Numbered from the stretch's first letter, positions 1 to 8,570 are shown. The stretch: DNA of 46,649 nt from Kiloniellales bacterium (GCA_028280455.1 JANQLT010000137.1:1-46649), one strand, 5' to 3'. Translations and numbers: made by a program. The notes: generated from the letters alone by a model not told the origin.

Positions 1-159
1 GATCTACAAATGGCGCCACCTCGTCGAAAACTTCTTCTGCAATCTCAAAGAGTTCCGACGCATCGCCACGCGCTACGAAAAGACCGACACGAGCTTCGCC
101 GCCATGATCCACCTGGCAGGCACACTCATGGCTCTCAAATAAATGTCCACAGGCCCTAG
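1..159 (+). mobile_element. IS5-family insertion sequence, right-end fragment
   Basis: This is the 3' end of an IS5-type element cut by the window edge. The transposase tail stops at 142. The following bases TGTCCACAGGCCC (144-156) are probably the right terminal inverted repeat. They run into CTAG at 156-159, which fits the 4-bp CTAR target preference of IS5 relatives. The element ends about 20 bp beyond the hemN stop, so hemN appears intact. The left end and the other target copy lie outside the window, so the terminal repeat assignment is inferred. Confidence 0.7.
2..142 (+). CDS. IS5-family DDE transposase, C-terminal fragment
   Basis: The reading frame runs from the window edge to TAA at 140-142 and gives 46 residues. 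They carry the usual end of IS5 DDE transposases: YKWRHLVENFFCNLKEFRRI followed by ATRYEKTDTSFAAMIHL. The glutamate of VENFF is the last acidic residue of the DDE catalytic triad in this family. The first two catalytic acids and the start lie outside the window, so whether the full enzyme is active cannot be judged. Confidence 0.85.
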   Translation: MYKWRHLVENFFCNLKEFRRIATRYEKTDTSFAAMIHLAGTLMALK

Positions 160-179
160 TTCAGCAGCCCGCTCCGGTT

Positions 180-1529
180 TCACACCGCGACCGAGTGCCG
201 CTTCTGCGCTCGGGCGTGGTATCGGTCGAAAGCGGCGGCGACGACCCGGACCAGGGGCTGGCCGGCTTCCGTGACTTCGACCCGGCCCGCCTCGATGCTC
301 AGCAGGCCCTCCGCGGTCATCGGCGCCAGGGACTCGAGCTCGCGCGCGCACCAGTCGGGCGGCGCCTCGTGGAGGGCGCCGAGCGCCGCCGTGTCGACCG
401 CGCCGACGCACATGAGCTGCTCGATCACCGCGCCCCGGAGCTTGTCGTCGCCGGCGAAGGCGCGGCCGCGGCCGATCGGCGGCCGGCCCTCGGCGATGGC
501 CCGGGCCCAGGCGCCGGTCTCGGCGATGTTCTGGACGTAGCCCTCCGGGGTCCGGCCGATGGCCGTCGCGCCGAAGCCGAGCAGGGTCTCGGCCTGGTCG
601 GTGGTGTAGCCCTGGAAGTTGCGCCGCAAGCGGCCCTCGCGGGCGGCGATGGCCAGCGGGTCCTCGGGCTTGGCGAAGTGGTCGAGGCCGATAGCCAGGT
701 AGCCGGCCGCCTGCAGCTTCTCGGCGGCGGCGCGGGCCTGCGCCAGGCGGGCCTCGGCGCCGGGCAGGGCCGCCTCGTCGATCAGCCGCTGCTTCTTGGC
801 CATCCAGGGCACGTGGGCGTAGCCGAACAGAGCCAGGCGGTCCGGCGCCATCTCGGCGCAGCGCGCGACGGTGGCGGTGATGGTCTCGACGCTCTGGTGC
901 GGCAGGCCGTAGATCAGGTCGAAGTTGATGTCGGCGACGCCGACGGCGCGCAGGCCCTCGACGCACGTCGCCACCAGCTCCGGCGGCTGGATCCGGTTGA
1001 TCGCCCGCTGCACCTTCGGGTCGAACTCCTGCACGCCGAAGCTCGCCCGGTTGAAGCCGAGCGCGCCGATGCGCTCGATCATCTCCGCGGTCAGGGTCCG
1101 CGGGTCGCTCTCGATGGCGATCTCGGCCTCGTCCGTGAAGTCGAAGCGGCTGCGCAGCGCGAGCATGGCGCGCGCCAGGTCGTCGGGCTTGAGCGAGGTC
1201 GGCGTGCCGCCGCCCCAGTGCAGGTGCGAGACCCGCAGGCGGCCGGAGAGGCGCGCCGCCACCAGATCGATCTCGCCGATCAGGCTGTCCAGGTACTCGG
1301 CCACCGGCCCGTAGCGGGCGGCGAGCTTCATGTTGCAGCCGCAGTACCAGCAGAGCTCGTCGCAGAAGGGCACGTGGAGGTAGAGCGAGATCGGCTCGGC
1401 CGGGTCGAGCCGCGCCAGCCAGGCGCCGTAGGCCTCGCCGTCGATGGAGGCGTCGAACTGCGGCGCCGTCGGGTAGCTGGTGTAGCGCGGCACCGCCAGG
1501 GTCATGTACTTGCTGAGCGCGCTGTTCAC
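180..1529 (-). CDS. hemN: Oxygen-independent coproporphyrinogen III oxidase (radical SAM)
   Basis: HemN converts coproporphyrinogen III to protoporphyrinogen IX without oxygen, in cytoplasmic haem and tetrapyrrole synthesis. The 449-residue length matches the roughly 457 of E. coli HemN. The N-terminal YTSYPTAPQF signature is followed by the radical-SAM cluster motif C56-x3-C60-x2-C63 with C65 (PFCDELCWYCGCN), and then by the SAM-binding GGGTPT motif. The C-terminal HemN domain is present. The start is GTG at 1529, with a good GGGAGA ribosome site about 6 bases upstream; an in-frame ATG nine codons in (1505) is the alternative. It lies 12 bases after the small gene at 1542-1781 and is probably co-transcribed with it. 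An IS5 end sits just past its stop. Confidence 0.95.
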   Translation of the reverse strand: MNSALSKYMTLAVPRYTSYPTAPQFDASIDGEAYGAWLARLDPAEPISLYLHVPFCDELCWYCGCNMKLAARYGPVAEYLDSLIGEIDLVAARLSGRLRVSHLHWGGGTPTSLKPDDLARAMLALRSRFDFTDEAEIAIESDPRTLTAEMIERIGALGFNRASFGVQEFDPKVQRAINRIQPPELVATCVEGLRAVGVADINFDLIYGLPHQSVETITATVARCAEMAPDRLALFGYAHVPWMAKKQRLIDEAALPGAEARLAQARAAAEKLQAAGYLAIGLDHFAKPEDPLAIAAREGRLRRNFQGYTTDQAETLLGFGATAIGRTPEGYVQNIAETGAWARAIAEGRPPIGRGRAFAGDDKLRGAVIEQLMCVGAVDTAALGALHEAPPDWCARELESLAPMTAEGLLSIEAGRVEVTEAGQPLVRVVAAAFDRYHARAQKRHSVAV

Positions 1530-1541
1530 GACCCGTCTCCC

Positions 1542-1781
1542 TCAGGCGGCGCGCTCGCCCGACGCGCGCTCGGCGATGAGCTTTTCCCAGATGCCGTCGA
1601 GGGCGGCCGCGGCCTCGTCGTGGGTGGCGCAGCGGCGCAGGGTCGCCCGCTGCCGCTTGTGGGTGTCGAGGTCCAGCGTGGCCACGACCAGCCAGCACTC
1701 CTCGTAGCCCTCCTCGTCATAGTCGCTGACCGGGGAAACGCGCTCCAGCTCTATCTTCACGCGCTGCGCGGGCGCCGCCAT
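1542..1781 (-). CDS. Small conserved hypothetical protein upstream of hemN
   Basis: This is a 79-residue soluble protein that I do not recognise. The N-terminal half looks like a beta-rich region containing SDYDEEGYEECWLVVATLDL, and the C-terminal half is a predicted amphipathic helix. There is no signal peptide, membrane segment or cysteine pair suggesting metal binding. It precedes hemN by 12 bases on the same strand, so the two probably share a transcript. An AAGGAGG-like sequence lies just upstream of the ATG (CATGCCTTCCTCCTT on the plus strand), which supports this start. Function unknown. Confidence 0.7.
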   Translation of the reverse strand: MAAPAQRVKIELERVSPVSDYDEEGYEECWLVVATLDLDTHKRQRATLRRCATHDEAAAALDGIWEKLIAERASGERAA

Positions 1782-2073
1782 GCCTTCCTCCTTGGAACGT
1801 TCATCCCTGTCGCCGGGACAGCGGGGAGCTTAGGTCAGCTCGCAGCGCCGTCTATTGACGTGGATCAGATAGCGGCTCGGCTGGCTGCCTCCGGACGGTC
1901 TCGGGCATCGCCTTCACAGTCGGGCCGGCTGTTTCTTCCCGAACGGCCTTGATAGCCCGGATGCCGAGACCATTTCAGGTTTCTGACAGGACCGAGGACC
2001 TAGCCGGCCTCGCCATTTCGCGGGCCGCCCGGACTCTGCTAGGCTCCCGCGCCCCAACCATGGCTGGACCGCG

Positions 2074-2628
2074 ATGCTCGAGATCTGGTTTTCGATCGGC
2101 TACATCCTGCTGCTTGTGCTGCTGCTCTTCGCCTATTTCCTCTGGCGCACGGGCGGGCTGCTGCCGGCCATCCTGGCGCTGGTCGTCGGCATCCCGCTGT
2201 GGTTCTGGTGGGAGTACGCCCGGCCGACCTGGACCACGGGCATCGTCAGCGGCACCGAGGTGCGGCGCACCGACCCCGACGCCGGCGGCAATACCCGCGA
2301 CATCCAGTACGTCTACATGCGCAACCAGGCGGACGCCGGGGTCGAGCTGGAGAACGAGGACTCCGGCTGGTGGTTCAAGCTGAACAGCGAGCGGGTCTTC
2401 AACGACGCCCAGACCGCGGAATCGCGCAACACCCAGGTCACCGTGCTGTGGAACCGCTGGCGCTCGCAGCTCTTCTCCTGGCATCCCAACATCATCGCCT
2501 TCGGCGAGGCCGGCGCCTGGCCGCTCTGGTCCTGGCGCACCCTGACCTTCTACCTGCTCTCGATCCTGCTCTGGTTCGGCTACTTCTTCGGCTTCGTCTG
2601 GCTGCGCAACCGCTTCGGAAGGCTGTAG
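2074..2628 (+). CDS. DUF1523 family membrane protein
   Basis: The protein has 184 residues. Two hydrophobic segments occupy roughly residues 5-45 (IGYILLLVLLLFAYFLW and GLLPAILALVVGIPLWFWW), and a third lies near the C-terminus (LTFYLLSILLWFGYFFGFVW). The central region has the DUF1523 pattern: GTEVRR, then D-x(n)-TRDIQYVY, then the NED motif of ELENEDSGWWFK, then an NTQVTVLWNRWR segment. It is most likely an inner-membrane protein with a beta-rich extracytoplasmic loop. The biochemical role of DUF1523 is unknown. It stands alone, with mutL about 70 bases downstream on the same strand. Confidence 0.7.
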   Translation: MLEIWFSIGYILLLVLLLFAYFLWRTGGLLPAILALVVGIPLWFWWEYARPTWTTGIVSGTEVRRTDPDAGGNTRDIQYVYMRNQADAGVELENEDSGWWFKLNSERVFNDAQTAESRNTQVTVLWNRWRSQLFSWHPNIIAFGEAGAWPLWSWRTLTFYLLSILLWFGYFFGFVWLRNRFGRL

Positions 2629-2697
2629 GGAAGCTTCGCCGCCGGGGGCGACTCTGCTACCTTGCAGCTTGGTCATGAGTTCCAGCGCGACAACCCC

Positions 2698-4527
2698 ATG
2701 AGCGTAACCACCGAGGAGCGCGCCGGCGCGATCCGCCGGCTGCCGGAGGGCCTGGTCAACCGCATCGCCGCCGGCGAGGTGATCGAGCGGCCGGCGGCGG
2801 TGGTCAAGGAGCTGGCCGAGAACGCGCTGGACGCCGGCGCCCGCAACATCGACGTGGTGCTGCGCGCCGGCGGCCGGGCGCTGATCGCGGTGACCGACGA
2901 CGGCCGCGGCATGAGCCCGGACGAGCTGCGGCTCGCCGTCGAGCGCCACGCCACCTCCAAGCTGCCGGACGACGACCTGGTCAACATCGCCAGCCTCGGC
3001 TTCCGCGGCGAGGCGCTGCCCTCGATCGGCGCGGTCAGCCGCCTCACCGTGACCAGCCGGCCGGCCGGCGCCGCCGAGGCCACATGCCTGACCATCGAGG
3101 GCGGCCGGCTCGGCCCGGTCGAGCCCGCCGCCGGGCCGCAGGGCACCCGCGTCGAGGTCCGCGACCTCTTCTACGCCACGCCGGCCCGGCTCAAGTTCCT
3201 GAAGTCGGCCCGCGCCGAGCAGGACCAGGTGCGCGACGCCCTGGCGCGCCTGGCCATGGCCCATCCGGCGGTCGGTTTCACCCTGGCCGACGAGAACCGC
3301 CGCCTGCTCGACCTGGCGCCGGCCGGCGGCACCCTCTTCGACTCGCGGCTGGCCCGGCTGGCGGCGATCATGGGCCGCGAGTTCGCCGACAACGCCCTGC
3401 CGATCGACGCCAGCCGCGAAGGGCTCCGGCTGACCGGCTACATCGGCCTGCCGACCCTGAACCGCGGCTCGGCCCGGGCGCAGTACCTCTTCGTCAACGG
3501 CCGGCCGGTGCGCGACCGCCTGCTGCTCGGTGCCCTGCGCGGCGCCTACCAGGACTTCCTGGCCCGCGACCGCCATCCGATGGTCGCCCTGTTCCTCGAG
3601 GTGCCGCCGGCGGCCGTCGACGTCAACGTCCACCCGGCCAAGGCCGAGGTTCGCTTCCGCGAGGCCGCGCTGGTCCGCGGCCTGATCGTCGGCGCCTGCA
3701 AGCACGCCCTGGCCGCCGCCGGCCACCGCGCCTCGACCAGCGTCGCCGAGCAGGCACTGGGCGCCCTGCGGCCGGGCCAGAGTGGCGGTTGGACGGGCGG
3801 CGGCTGGTCGGGCGCCGGCACGCGACCCACGGCCGGACTGGCCGAGGCGGCCGCGGCCTATCACGCGCCGCTGCCCAATCTCCCCGCCACACCGGGCGCG
3901 CGCGCCGAAGCGGCGGCGCCCGATACCGCCGCGGTGCCGGCGCGCGACTATCCGCTCGGCGCCGCCCGGGCCCAGGTGCACGCCACCTACGTGGTCAGCC
4001 AGACCGACGACGGCATCGTCATCGTCGACCAGCACGCCGCCCACGAGCGCCTGGTCTACGAGCGCATGAAGCAGGCCCTGTCGGCGACGGGCGTGGCCAG
4101 ACAAATCTTGTTGTTGCCCGAGGTGGTCGAGCTGGAGGAGCCGGCCGTCGCCCGCCTCGCCGCACGCGCCGCCGAGCTGGCCGAGCTCGGCCTGGTGCTC
4201 GAGGCCTTCGGCGCCGGCGCGGTGGTGGTGCGCGAGGTGCCGGCCCTGCTCGGCGAGGCCGACATCCAGGGCCTGGTGCGCGACCTGGCCGACGAGCTGG
4301 CCGAGCTGGGCGAGGCGCTGGCCCTCAAGGAGCGGCTGGAGACGATCTGCGGCACCATGGCCTGCCACGGCTCGGTGCGCGCCGGCCGGCCGCTGAACCT
4401 CGACGAGATGAACGCCCTCCTGCGCCAGATGGAGGCGACGCCGCACTCCGGCCAGTGCAACCACGGCCGCCCGACCTACGTCGAGCTGAAGCTGGCCGAC
4501 ATCGAGAAGCTGTTCGGCCGGCGGTGA
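2698..4527 (+). CDS. mutL: DNA mismatch repair protein MutL (endonuclease type)
   Basis: MutL couples MutS mismatch recognition to downstream excision. The N-terminal GHKL ATPase is clear ([27 protein letters not shown]), with the transducer domain to about residue 330. A proline/glycine/alanine-rich linker occupies roughly 350-410, followed by the dimerisation domain. The C-terminal part has the metal-binding nicking motif [12 protein letters not shown] starting near D444, plus ACHGSVRAG and CNHGRP. This makes it the endonuclease type used by bacteria without MutH. The ATG at 2698 is preferred over a TTG at 2662 because it begins just before the conserved N-terminus. Its stop overlaps the start of the next gene (GTGA), so the two are translationally coupled. 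Confidence 0.95.
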   Translation: MSVTTEERAGAIRRLPEGLVNRIAAGEVIERPAAVVKELAENALDAGARNIDVVLRAGGRALIAVTDDGRGMSPDELRLAVERHATSKLPDDDLVNIASLGFRGEALPSIGAVSRLTVTSRPAGAAEATCLTIEGGRLGPVEPAAGPQGTRVEVRDLFYATPARLKFLKSARAEQDQVRDALARLAMAHPAVGFTLADENRRLLDLAPAGGTLFDSRLARLAAIMGREFADNALPIDASREGLRLTGYIGLPTLNRGSARAQYLFVNGRPVRDRLLLGALRGAYQDFLARDRHPMVALFLEVPPAAVDVNVHPAKAEVRFREAALVRGLIVGACKHALAAAGHRASTSVAEQALGALRPGQSGGWTGGGWSGAGTRPTAGLAEAAAAYHAPLPNLPATPGARAEAAAPDTAAVPARDYPLGAARAQVHATYVVSQTDDGIVIVDQHAAHERLVYERMKQALSATGVARQILLLPEVVELEEPAVARLAARAAELAELGLVLEAFGAGAVVVREVPALLGEADIQGLVRDLADELAELGEALALKERLETICGTMACHGSVRAGRPLNLDEMNALLRQMEATPHSGQCNHGRPTYVELKLADIEKLFGRR

Positions 4528-5000
4528 CGGCGGAGGACCTTCAGGGCCCCGGCGAGATCTACGTCGACGCCGACGCCTGTCCCGTCAAGCGCGAGATCTA
4601 CAAGGTCGCCGAGCGCCACGGCCTGGGCGTGCAGGTCGTCGCCAACGACATCATCGCCCTGCCGCGCGAGCCCTGGATCAAGCGTGTCGTGGTCGGCGAC
4701 GCGCTCGACGCGGCCGACGACTGGATCGCCGAGCGCGTCGGGCCGGGCGATATCGTGGTCACCGCCGACGTGCCCCTGGCCAGCCGCTGCGTCAAAGCCG
4801 GCGCCGTCGTGCTCGCCCCCGACGGCCGCGCCTTCACGCCGGACTCCGTCGGCATGGCCCTGGCGACGCGCAACCTGAAGCAGGAGCTGCGCGAGGCCGG
4901 CACTCTGACCGGCGGCCCCGGCGCCTTCACCGACCGCGACCGCTCCCGCTTCCTCTCCGCCCTGCACGAGGCGATCGTCCGGCTCAAGCGGGGCTCATAG
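4524..5000 (+). CDS. UPF0178 (YaiI/YqxD) family protein
   Basis: The protein has 158 residues, the usual size for the family. It begins close to the signature [18 protein letters not shown] and contains [11 protein letters not shown] and [15 protein letters not shown], all hallmarks of UPF0178. The aspartate-rich N-terminus and fold class suggest a PIN-like nuclease relative, but no activity is established. Translation likely starts at GTG 4524, overlapping the mutL stop by four bases (GTGA). Its 3' end overlaps the convergent toxin gene at 4995-5444 by six bases. Confidence 0.85.
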   Translation: MTAEDLQGPGEIYVDADACPVKREIYKVAERHGLGVQVVANDIIALPREPWIKRVVVGDALDAADDWIAERVGPGDIVVTADVPLASRCVKAGAVVLAPDGRAFTPDSVGMALATRNLKQELREAGTLTGGPGAFTDRDRSRFLSALHEAIVRLKRGS

Positions 5001-5444
5001 AGGATCTTCGTGAAACCCCCGTCGGCCGGTCTCGAAGGGGTCGATCACCGTCAAGCCGCAGTGCTCGAAGTCGCGGACGTTTCTGGTTGCCAGGACAGCG
5101 CCATAGACACTGGTAATGCCCGCGATGTAGCCGTCCGCCAAATCCATCGGCCGGCCGATAGACTTGCGACGCGCCATCAGTTCACCCGAGCGAAGCGCCG
5201 AGTCATCGTCGAGCACGAGGATGCGATCCTTGAATGCGGCATTCCGGATGCGATCGATGCCGGCCGCCAGGCTTTTTCGCCTCCGGCCTTCCGGCAAGGT
5301 CTCGACTCCGTATGTCAACTCGCCCAGCGAAACCACGGTCACATATAGATCGTCGGAAACCTGTTCGTTCAGCCAAGCCGCGACGGCACGATCCGGCTCG
5401 GCTCTCATCGTTTCCGAAACGATGTTCGTGTCGAGGACGATCAT
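4995..5444 (-). CDS. PIN-domain toxin (VapC/FitB type)
   Basis: This is a 149-residue PIN-domain ribonuclease toxin. The acidic active-site positions are visible: D5 in VLDTN, the glutamate of SLGELTYG, the aspartates in [11 protein letters not shown], and the late ATRNVRDF segment. The pattern and the pairing below match the FitB branch of VapC. Such toxins cleave RNA when freed from their antitoxin. The ATG at 5444 overlaps the antitoxin stop (ATGA), which is the usual antitoxin-first order. The pair sits between the UPF0178 gene and rsmD, as a small movable insertion in housekeeping surroundings would. Confidence 0.9.
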   Translation of the reverse strand: MIVLDTNIVSETMRAEPDRAVAAWLNEQVSDDLYVTVVSLGELTYGVETLPEGRRRKSLAAGIDRIRNAAFKDRILVLDDDSALRSGELMARRKSIGRPMDLADGYIAGITSVYGAVLATRNVRDFEHCGLTVIDPFETGRRGFHEDPL

Positions 5445-5674
5445 TCCAAGAGATCGGGCGGCTCGTGCGGCTCGCGCGGCCGTAGCTCGAGGTCGACACC
5501 GTTCTCCGGACCGAAGTAGGAGATCATCAGATCGCCGAGCCGTTCGGGCGCGGCGACGGCGCGGTTCAGGATGCGCCTGACCTCCTCCTCCATGGAGACG
5601 CCCGACCGGGCCGCGCGCCGCTTGAGCCGGCGGTAGGTCTCGTCATCGAGATTGCGGACGCTGATGTTGGCCAA
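5441..5674 (-). CDS. Ribbon-helix-helix antitoxin (FitA/VapB type)
   Basis: This is a 77-residue antitoxin. Starting at TTG 5674, the protein reads ANISVRNLDDETYRRLKRRA, the classic FitA-like ribbon-helix-helix DNA-binding N-terminus, followed by a helix (SMEEEVRRILNRAV). An acidic, proline-rich tail would wrap the toxin. A longer reading frame is open upstream, but TTG is favoured because GGAG lies 7 bases before it and the family always begins right at this motif. It should repress its own promoter through the palindrome at 5713-5731. It is translationally coupled to the toxin. Confidence 0.88.
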   Translation of the reverse strand: MANISVRNLDDETYRRLKRRAARSGVSMEEEVRRILNRAVAAPERLGDLMISYFGPENGVDLELRPREPHEPPDLLE

Positions 5675-5698
5675 GAGGCGTCTCCACGGCGAATTGCT

Positions 5699-5731
5699 CG
5701 CTAAGATAGCATTTGCTAGCACTGCTAGCAA
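5699..5731. promoter_or_regulatory. Probable FitA operator: 19-bp palindrome plus related half-site
   Basis: TTGCTAGCACTGCTAGCAA at 5713-5731 is a perfect 9-1-9 inverted repeat. Just beside it is GCTAAGATAGC (5700-5710), another dyad with the related half-site TAGC. Together they lie 25-57 bases upstream of the antitoxin start in an otherwise AT-richer stretch. The half-sites resemble the TGCTATCA site described for gonococcal FitA. Auto-repression by the antitoxin or toxin-antitoxin complex is inferred. Confidence 0.6.
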
Positions 5732-5754
5732 CATCAATGGCTGTTGCTGGGCTG

Positions 5755-6327
5755 TCAGCCCGTCTTGCGCAGGAATACCAGCCGGGCCTTGCCGTAGTTT
5801 CGCGACTCCAGCTCTTCGAAGCCGGCCGGCGGGGCGAAGGGCTCGCTCTTCAGCAGCTCCAGGCTGATCAGGCAAGCCGCCGCCAGCCAGCCGGCGGCGT
5901 CGAGGGCGCGCAGGCCCGGCTCGGCCAGGCCCTGGTTGTAGGGCGGGTCCATCAGGACGATGCCGCAGGGCCCGCCGTGCCGCTCGACCGGCGGCGGCCG
6001 CAGCACGTCGGCGCGCAGCACCTTGCTCTCCGCCTCGACCCCGAGGTCGCGGATGTTCTTGCGCAAAGTCGCCTCGGCGGCCGCCTGCTCCTCCATGAAG
6101 ACCACCGAGGCGGCGCCCCGCGACAGGGCCTCGAGGCCGAGCGCGCCGGTGCCGGCGAAGGCGTCGAGCAGCCGGGCGCCGGCGAGCGGCGGCCCGGCCT
6201 CGGCCAGGCGGCCCTGGGTCAGGATGTTGAACAGCGCCTCGCGCGTGCGGTCGGCGGTCGGCCGCACGGCCAGGCCCTCGGGCGCCGCCAGGCTGCGGCC
6301 CCTAAGTCGGCCGCCGACGATCCGCAT
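5755..6327 (-). CDS. rsmD: 16S rRNA (guanine966-N2)-methyltransferase RsmD
   Basis: RsmD methylates G966 of 16S rRNA in the assembled 30S subunit using SAM. The 190 residues start with RIVGGRLRGRSLAAPEG and RPTADRTREALFNIL, both RsmD signatures. The SAM-binding LLDAFAGTGALGLEAL lies at about 53-68 and the catalytic DPPY at 127-130. The start overlaps the end of the pseudouridine synthase gene by 26 bases, so the two rRNA-modification genes form one unit. Confidence 0.94.
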   Translation of the reverse strand: MRIVGGRLRGRSLAAPEGLAVRPTADRTREALFNILTQGRLAEAGPPLAGARLLDAFAGTGALGLEALSRGAASVVFMEEQAAAEATLRKNIRDLGVEAESKVLRADVLRPPPVERHGGPCGIVLMDPPYNQGLAEPGLRALDAAGWLAAACLISLELLKSEPFAPPAGFEELESRNYGKARLVFLRKTG

Positions 6328-7267
6328 GCTTCGTCTTGCCGCCGCTGCCCCCGACGCCCTTTAGGTTGGCGGTCTTCCTTTTGGCACCGCCAGCCGGCTT
6401 CGCAGCCTTGCCCTTGCGCGGCTGGCTCTCGACCTGGCCCGCCTTGGCGGCGCGCTTGGCCGCCGCCCGCTTGCGGTGCCCGGGCTTGACCGGCTTCGGC
6501 TTGGCGCGGGCATGGCCGCGCCGGTCGCGCTTCTCCGGCTCGACCTCGCCGAGCTGCTCGGCCAGGGCGCGGCGCGGCACCTCGGCCAGCTCGCCGGGCT
6601 TCAGGCGGCCGACCAGGAAGGGCCCGTAGCCGATCCGGATCAGCCGGTTCACCGTCAGCCCGAGGTGGGCGCAAACCTTGCGCACCTCGCGGTTCTTGCC
6701 CTCGCGCAGGCTCATGGTCAGCCAGGCATTGGCGCCGGACTGCCGGTCGAGCCGCGCCTCGATCGGGCCGTAGTGGATGCCGTCGAGGGTCAGGCCGCGG
6801 CGCAGCTCGGCCAGGCGCTCCGCGGTGGTGCGGCCGTAGGCCCGGACCCGGTAGCGCCGCCGCCAGCCGGTCGCCGGCAGCTCCAGCCGGCGCTTGAGCG
6901 CGCCGTCGTTGGTCAGCAGCAGCAGGCCCTCGGAGCTCATGTCGAGCCGGCCGACCGGCATGACCCGCGGCAGGTCGCGGGGCAGCAGGTCGTAGAGGGT
7001 CTTGCGGCCCTCGGGGTCGCGCGCCGTGGTCAGCACGCCGTCCGGCTTGTGGAAGCGCCAGAGCCGGGGCTCCGGCGGCGGCGGCAGGCTCGAGCCGTCG
7101 ATGGTGATCTTCTGCTCGGGCGTCACCAGGGTCGCCGCCGAGGTCACCGGCTTGCCGTCGAGCGCCACCCGGCCGGCGGCGATCCAGCGCTCGGCCTCGC
7201 GCCGCGAGCCCAGGCCGGCGCGGGCGATCACCTTGGCGATGCGCTCGCCGCTCGCGGTCTCGGTCAT
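6302..7267 (-). CDS. rRNA pseudouridine synthase, RluB/RsuA family with basic tail
   Basis: The protein isomerises uridine to pseudouridine in ribosomal RNA. An S4 RNA-binding domain (about residues 8-56, GLGSRREAERWIAAGRV) precedes the RsuA/RluB catalytic domain. The catalytic aspartate is D109 in GRLD, followed by GLLLLTNDG, and LREGKNREVRK is present. From about residue 245 to the end there is a lysine/arginine/alanine-rich low-complexity tail, common in alphaproteobacterial members and probably RNA-binding. The domain order best fits RluB (23S U2605), but substrate cannot be fixed from sequence. It is coupled to rsmD downstream and starts 13 bases after the stop of the upstream amidotransferase-like gene. 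Confidence 0.9.
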   Translation of the reverse strand: MTETASGERIAKVIARAGLGSRREAERWIAAGRVALDGKPVTSAATLVTPEQKITIDGSSLPPPPEPRLWRFHKPDGVLTTARDPEGRKTLYDLLPRDLPRVMPVGRLDMSSEGLLLLTNDGALKRRLELPATGWRRRYRVRAYGRTTAERLAELRRGLTLDGIHYGPIEARLDRQSGANAWLTMSLREGKNREVRKVCAHLGLTVNRLIRIGYGPFLVGRLKPGELAEVPRRALAEQLGEVEPEKRDRRGHARAKPKPVKPGHRKRAAAKRAAKAGQVESQPRKGKAAKPAGGAKRKTANLKGVGGSGGKTKHADRRRPT

Positions 7268-7280
7268 GGCGGGCGGCGCC

Positions 7281-8072
7281 TCAGGCCCCGGTGGACTCGA
7301 GGGCGGCTTCGAGGGCGGGCGCGCCGGCCTCGCGGGCGGCCGCGACCAGGGCCTGGAAGATCCTGGCGTCGGCCGGATCGACCGCGTACTCCGGGTGCCA
7401 TTGCACGCCGAGGCAGAAGGCGCGCGCCGGCGCCTCGATCGCCTCGACCACGCCGTCGGGCGCGCGGGCCGAGACGACCAGGCCCTCGCCCGGCCGCTCG
7501 ACCGCCTGGTGGTGCGCCGAGTTCACCTGCATCCGGGTCGTGCCGCAGATCCGCTGCAGCAGGCTGCCGGCGGCGATCTCCACCGGATGCCCCGGCTCGC
7601 CGCGGTCGTTGGGCTGCTCGTGCGCCAGGGCCTCGGGGACGCTGTCCGGGATGTGCTGGATCAGGCTGCCGCCGAAGGCGACGTTGAGTAGCTGCTGGCC
7701 GCCGCAGATGCCGAGCAGCGGCAGGTCGCGGGCCAGGGCCGCGCGGGTCGCCGCCAGCTCGAAGTCGGTCCGCCGGTCCTTGGTCGTCACCGTCGGGTGA
7801 CGCGCGGCGGCGCCGTAGAGCGCCGGGTCGACGTCGAAGGCGCCGCCGGTGACGATCAGGCCGTCCAGGCCGGCGACGTAGGTCTCGGCCAGGTCCGGCT
7901 GGTGCGGCAGCAGCAGCGGCAGGCCGCCGGCCGCGACCACCGCGTCGCAGTAGGCCTGGCGCAGCTCGTAGGCCGGCCGCGCCCGATGGCCGCTGCGGGC
8001 CGGCGCCCGCGTCTCGACGTCGACCGTCAGGCCGATCACCGGCCGGTCCCGATCCCTATCCCTTGCGTGCAT
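7281..8072 (-). CDS. Gamma-glutamyl-gamma-aminobutyrate hydrolase family protein (peptidase C26, PuuD-like)
   Basis: This is a class-I glutamine-amidotransferase-like hydrolase. The nucleophile is C123 in LLGICGGQQLLN, and the histidine and partner acid lie in GVQWHPEYAVD. Relatives such as PuuD release GABA from gamma-glutamyl-GABA in putrescine breakdown, but no other putrescine genes are nearby, so the substrate is open. The ATG at 8072 gives 263 residues. An in-frame ATG at 8111 would add 13 residues from a low-GC stretch and is less likely, although it has an AAGG upstream. The gene is divergent from the ArsR-type regulator, with the dyad at 8183-8220 between them. Confidence 0.85.
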   Translation of the reverse strand: MHARDRDRDRPVIGLTVDVETRAPARSGHRARPAYELRQAYCDAVVAAGGLPLLLPHQPDLAETYVAGLDGLIVTGGAFDVDPALYGAAARHPTVTTKDRRTDFELAATRAALARDLPLLGICGGQQLLNVAFGGSLIQHIPDSVPEALAHEQPNDRGEPGHPVEIAAGSLLQRICGTTRMQVNSAHHQAVERPGEGLVVSARAPDGVVEAIEAPARAFCLGVQWHPEYAVDPADARIFQALVAAAREAGAPALEAALESTGA

Positions 8073-8182
8073 AAGGCACTCTTTTACCAGCCTGAGATGA
8101 GCCGAGCTCATCGCGCCTTGGTATTAGACCTGCGCCCGCGTCGGGGCAACGGAGCAAGGCCGTGACCGAGCCGTCGATCCTG

Positions 8183-8220
8183 TATTTAAGCTTGACCTTA
8201 ATTAAGCGATCACTTAAATA
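8183..8220. promoter_or_regulatory. Nested dyad upstream of the ArsR-type regulator
   Basis: TATTTAAG at 8183-8190 and CTTAAATA at 8213-8220 are perfect inverted arms. The inner palindrome TTAATTAA (8198-8205) shares exactly the same centre (8201.5). The site is AT-rich in a roughly 70% GC background and ends 6 bases before the regulator's ATG, so a bound dimer would block initiation. It is a likely auto-operator for the ArsR-type protein and may also affect the divergent hydrolase gene. Confidence 0.6.
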
Positions 8221-8226
8221 CGGGCC

Positions 8227-8565
8227 ATGCAGCAGGCCGAAACCGACCGCCTCAACGAGACCTTCGCCGCCCTGGCCGACCCGACCCGCCGGGCGATTCT
8301 GGCGCGCCTGGCCGAAGGCTCGGCCTCGGTGGGCGAGCTGGCGGCGCCCTTCCCGATGTCGCTACCGGCGGTCTCGCGCCATCTCAAGGTGCTGGAGAGC
8401 GCCGGCCTGATTCACCGCGAGACCGACGCCCAGTGGCGCCGCTGCCACCTGGAGCCGGCGCCGCTCAAGGCCGCGGCCGCCTGGATCGACCACTACAAGC
8501 AGTTCTGGGAGGGCAGCTTCGACCGCCTGGCCCGCTACCTGGAACGGACCTCGCAGGGAGACTAG
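8227..8565 (+). CDS. ArsR/SdpR-family winged-helix repressor
   Basis: This is a 112-residue winged-helix protein. FAALADPTRRAILARLAEG and VGELAAPFPMSLPAVSRHLKVLESAGLI form the ArsR helix-turn-helix, with the wing at HRETDAQWRRCHLEP. No metal-binding cysteine pair (such as CxC) is seen, so it is probably not a classical arsenic sensor. The C-terminal WIDHYKQFWEGSFDRLARYLE is typical of ArsR genes that precede SRPBCC (AHSA1) genes. It should bind the dyad at 8183-8220. The SRPBCC gene starts 5 bases after its stop. Confidence 0.92.
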   Translation: MQQAETDRLNETFAALADPTRRAILARLAEGSASVGELAAPFPMSLPAVSRHLKVLESAGLIHRETDAQWRRCHLEPAPLKAAAAWIDHYKQFWEGSFDRLARYLERTSQGD

Positions 8566-8570
8566 GAGCC

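Noticed and set aside
195-1952. Long open frame opposite hemN, and similar long frames opposite other genes
   Set aside because: High GC removes stop codons from shadow frames. These encode repetitive arginine/glycine/leucine-rich sequence with no family motifs, and the opposite strand holds a clear gene.
8111-8111. Upstream ATG for the C26 hydrolase
   Set aside because: The extra 13 codons have low GC like the control region, and the family domain starts right after the second ATG (8072). It remains possible because AAGG lies upstream.
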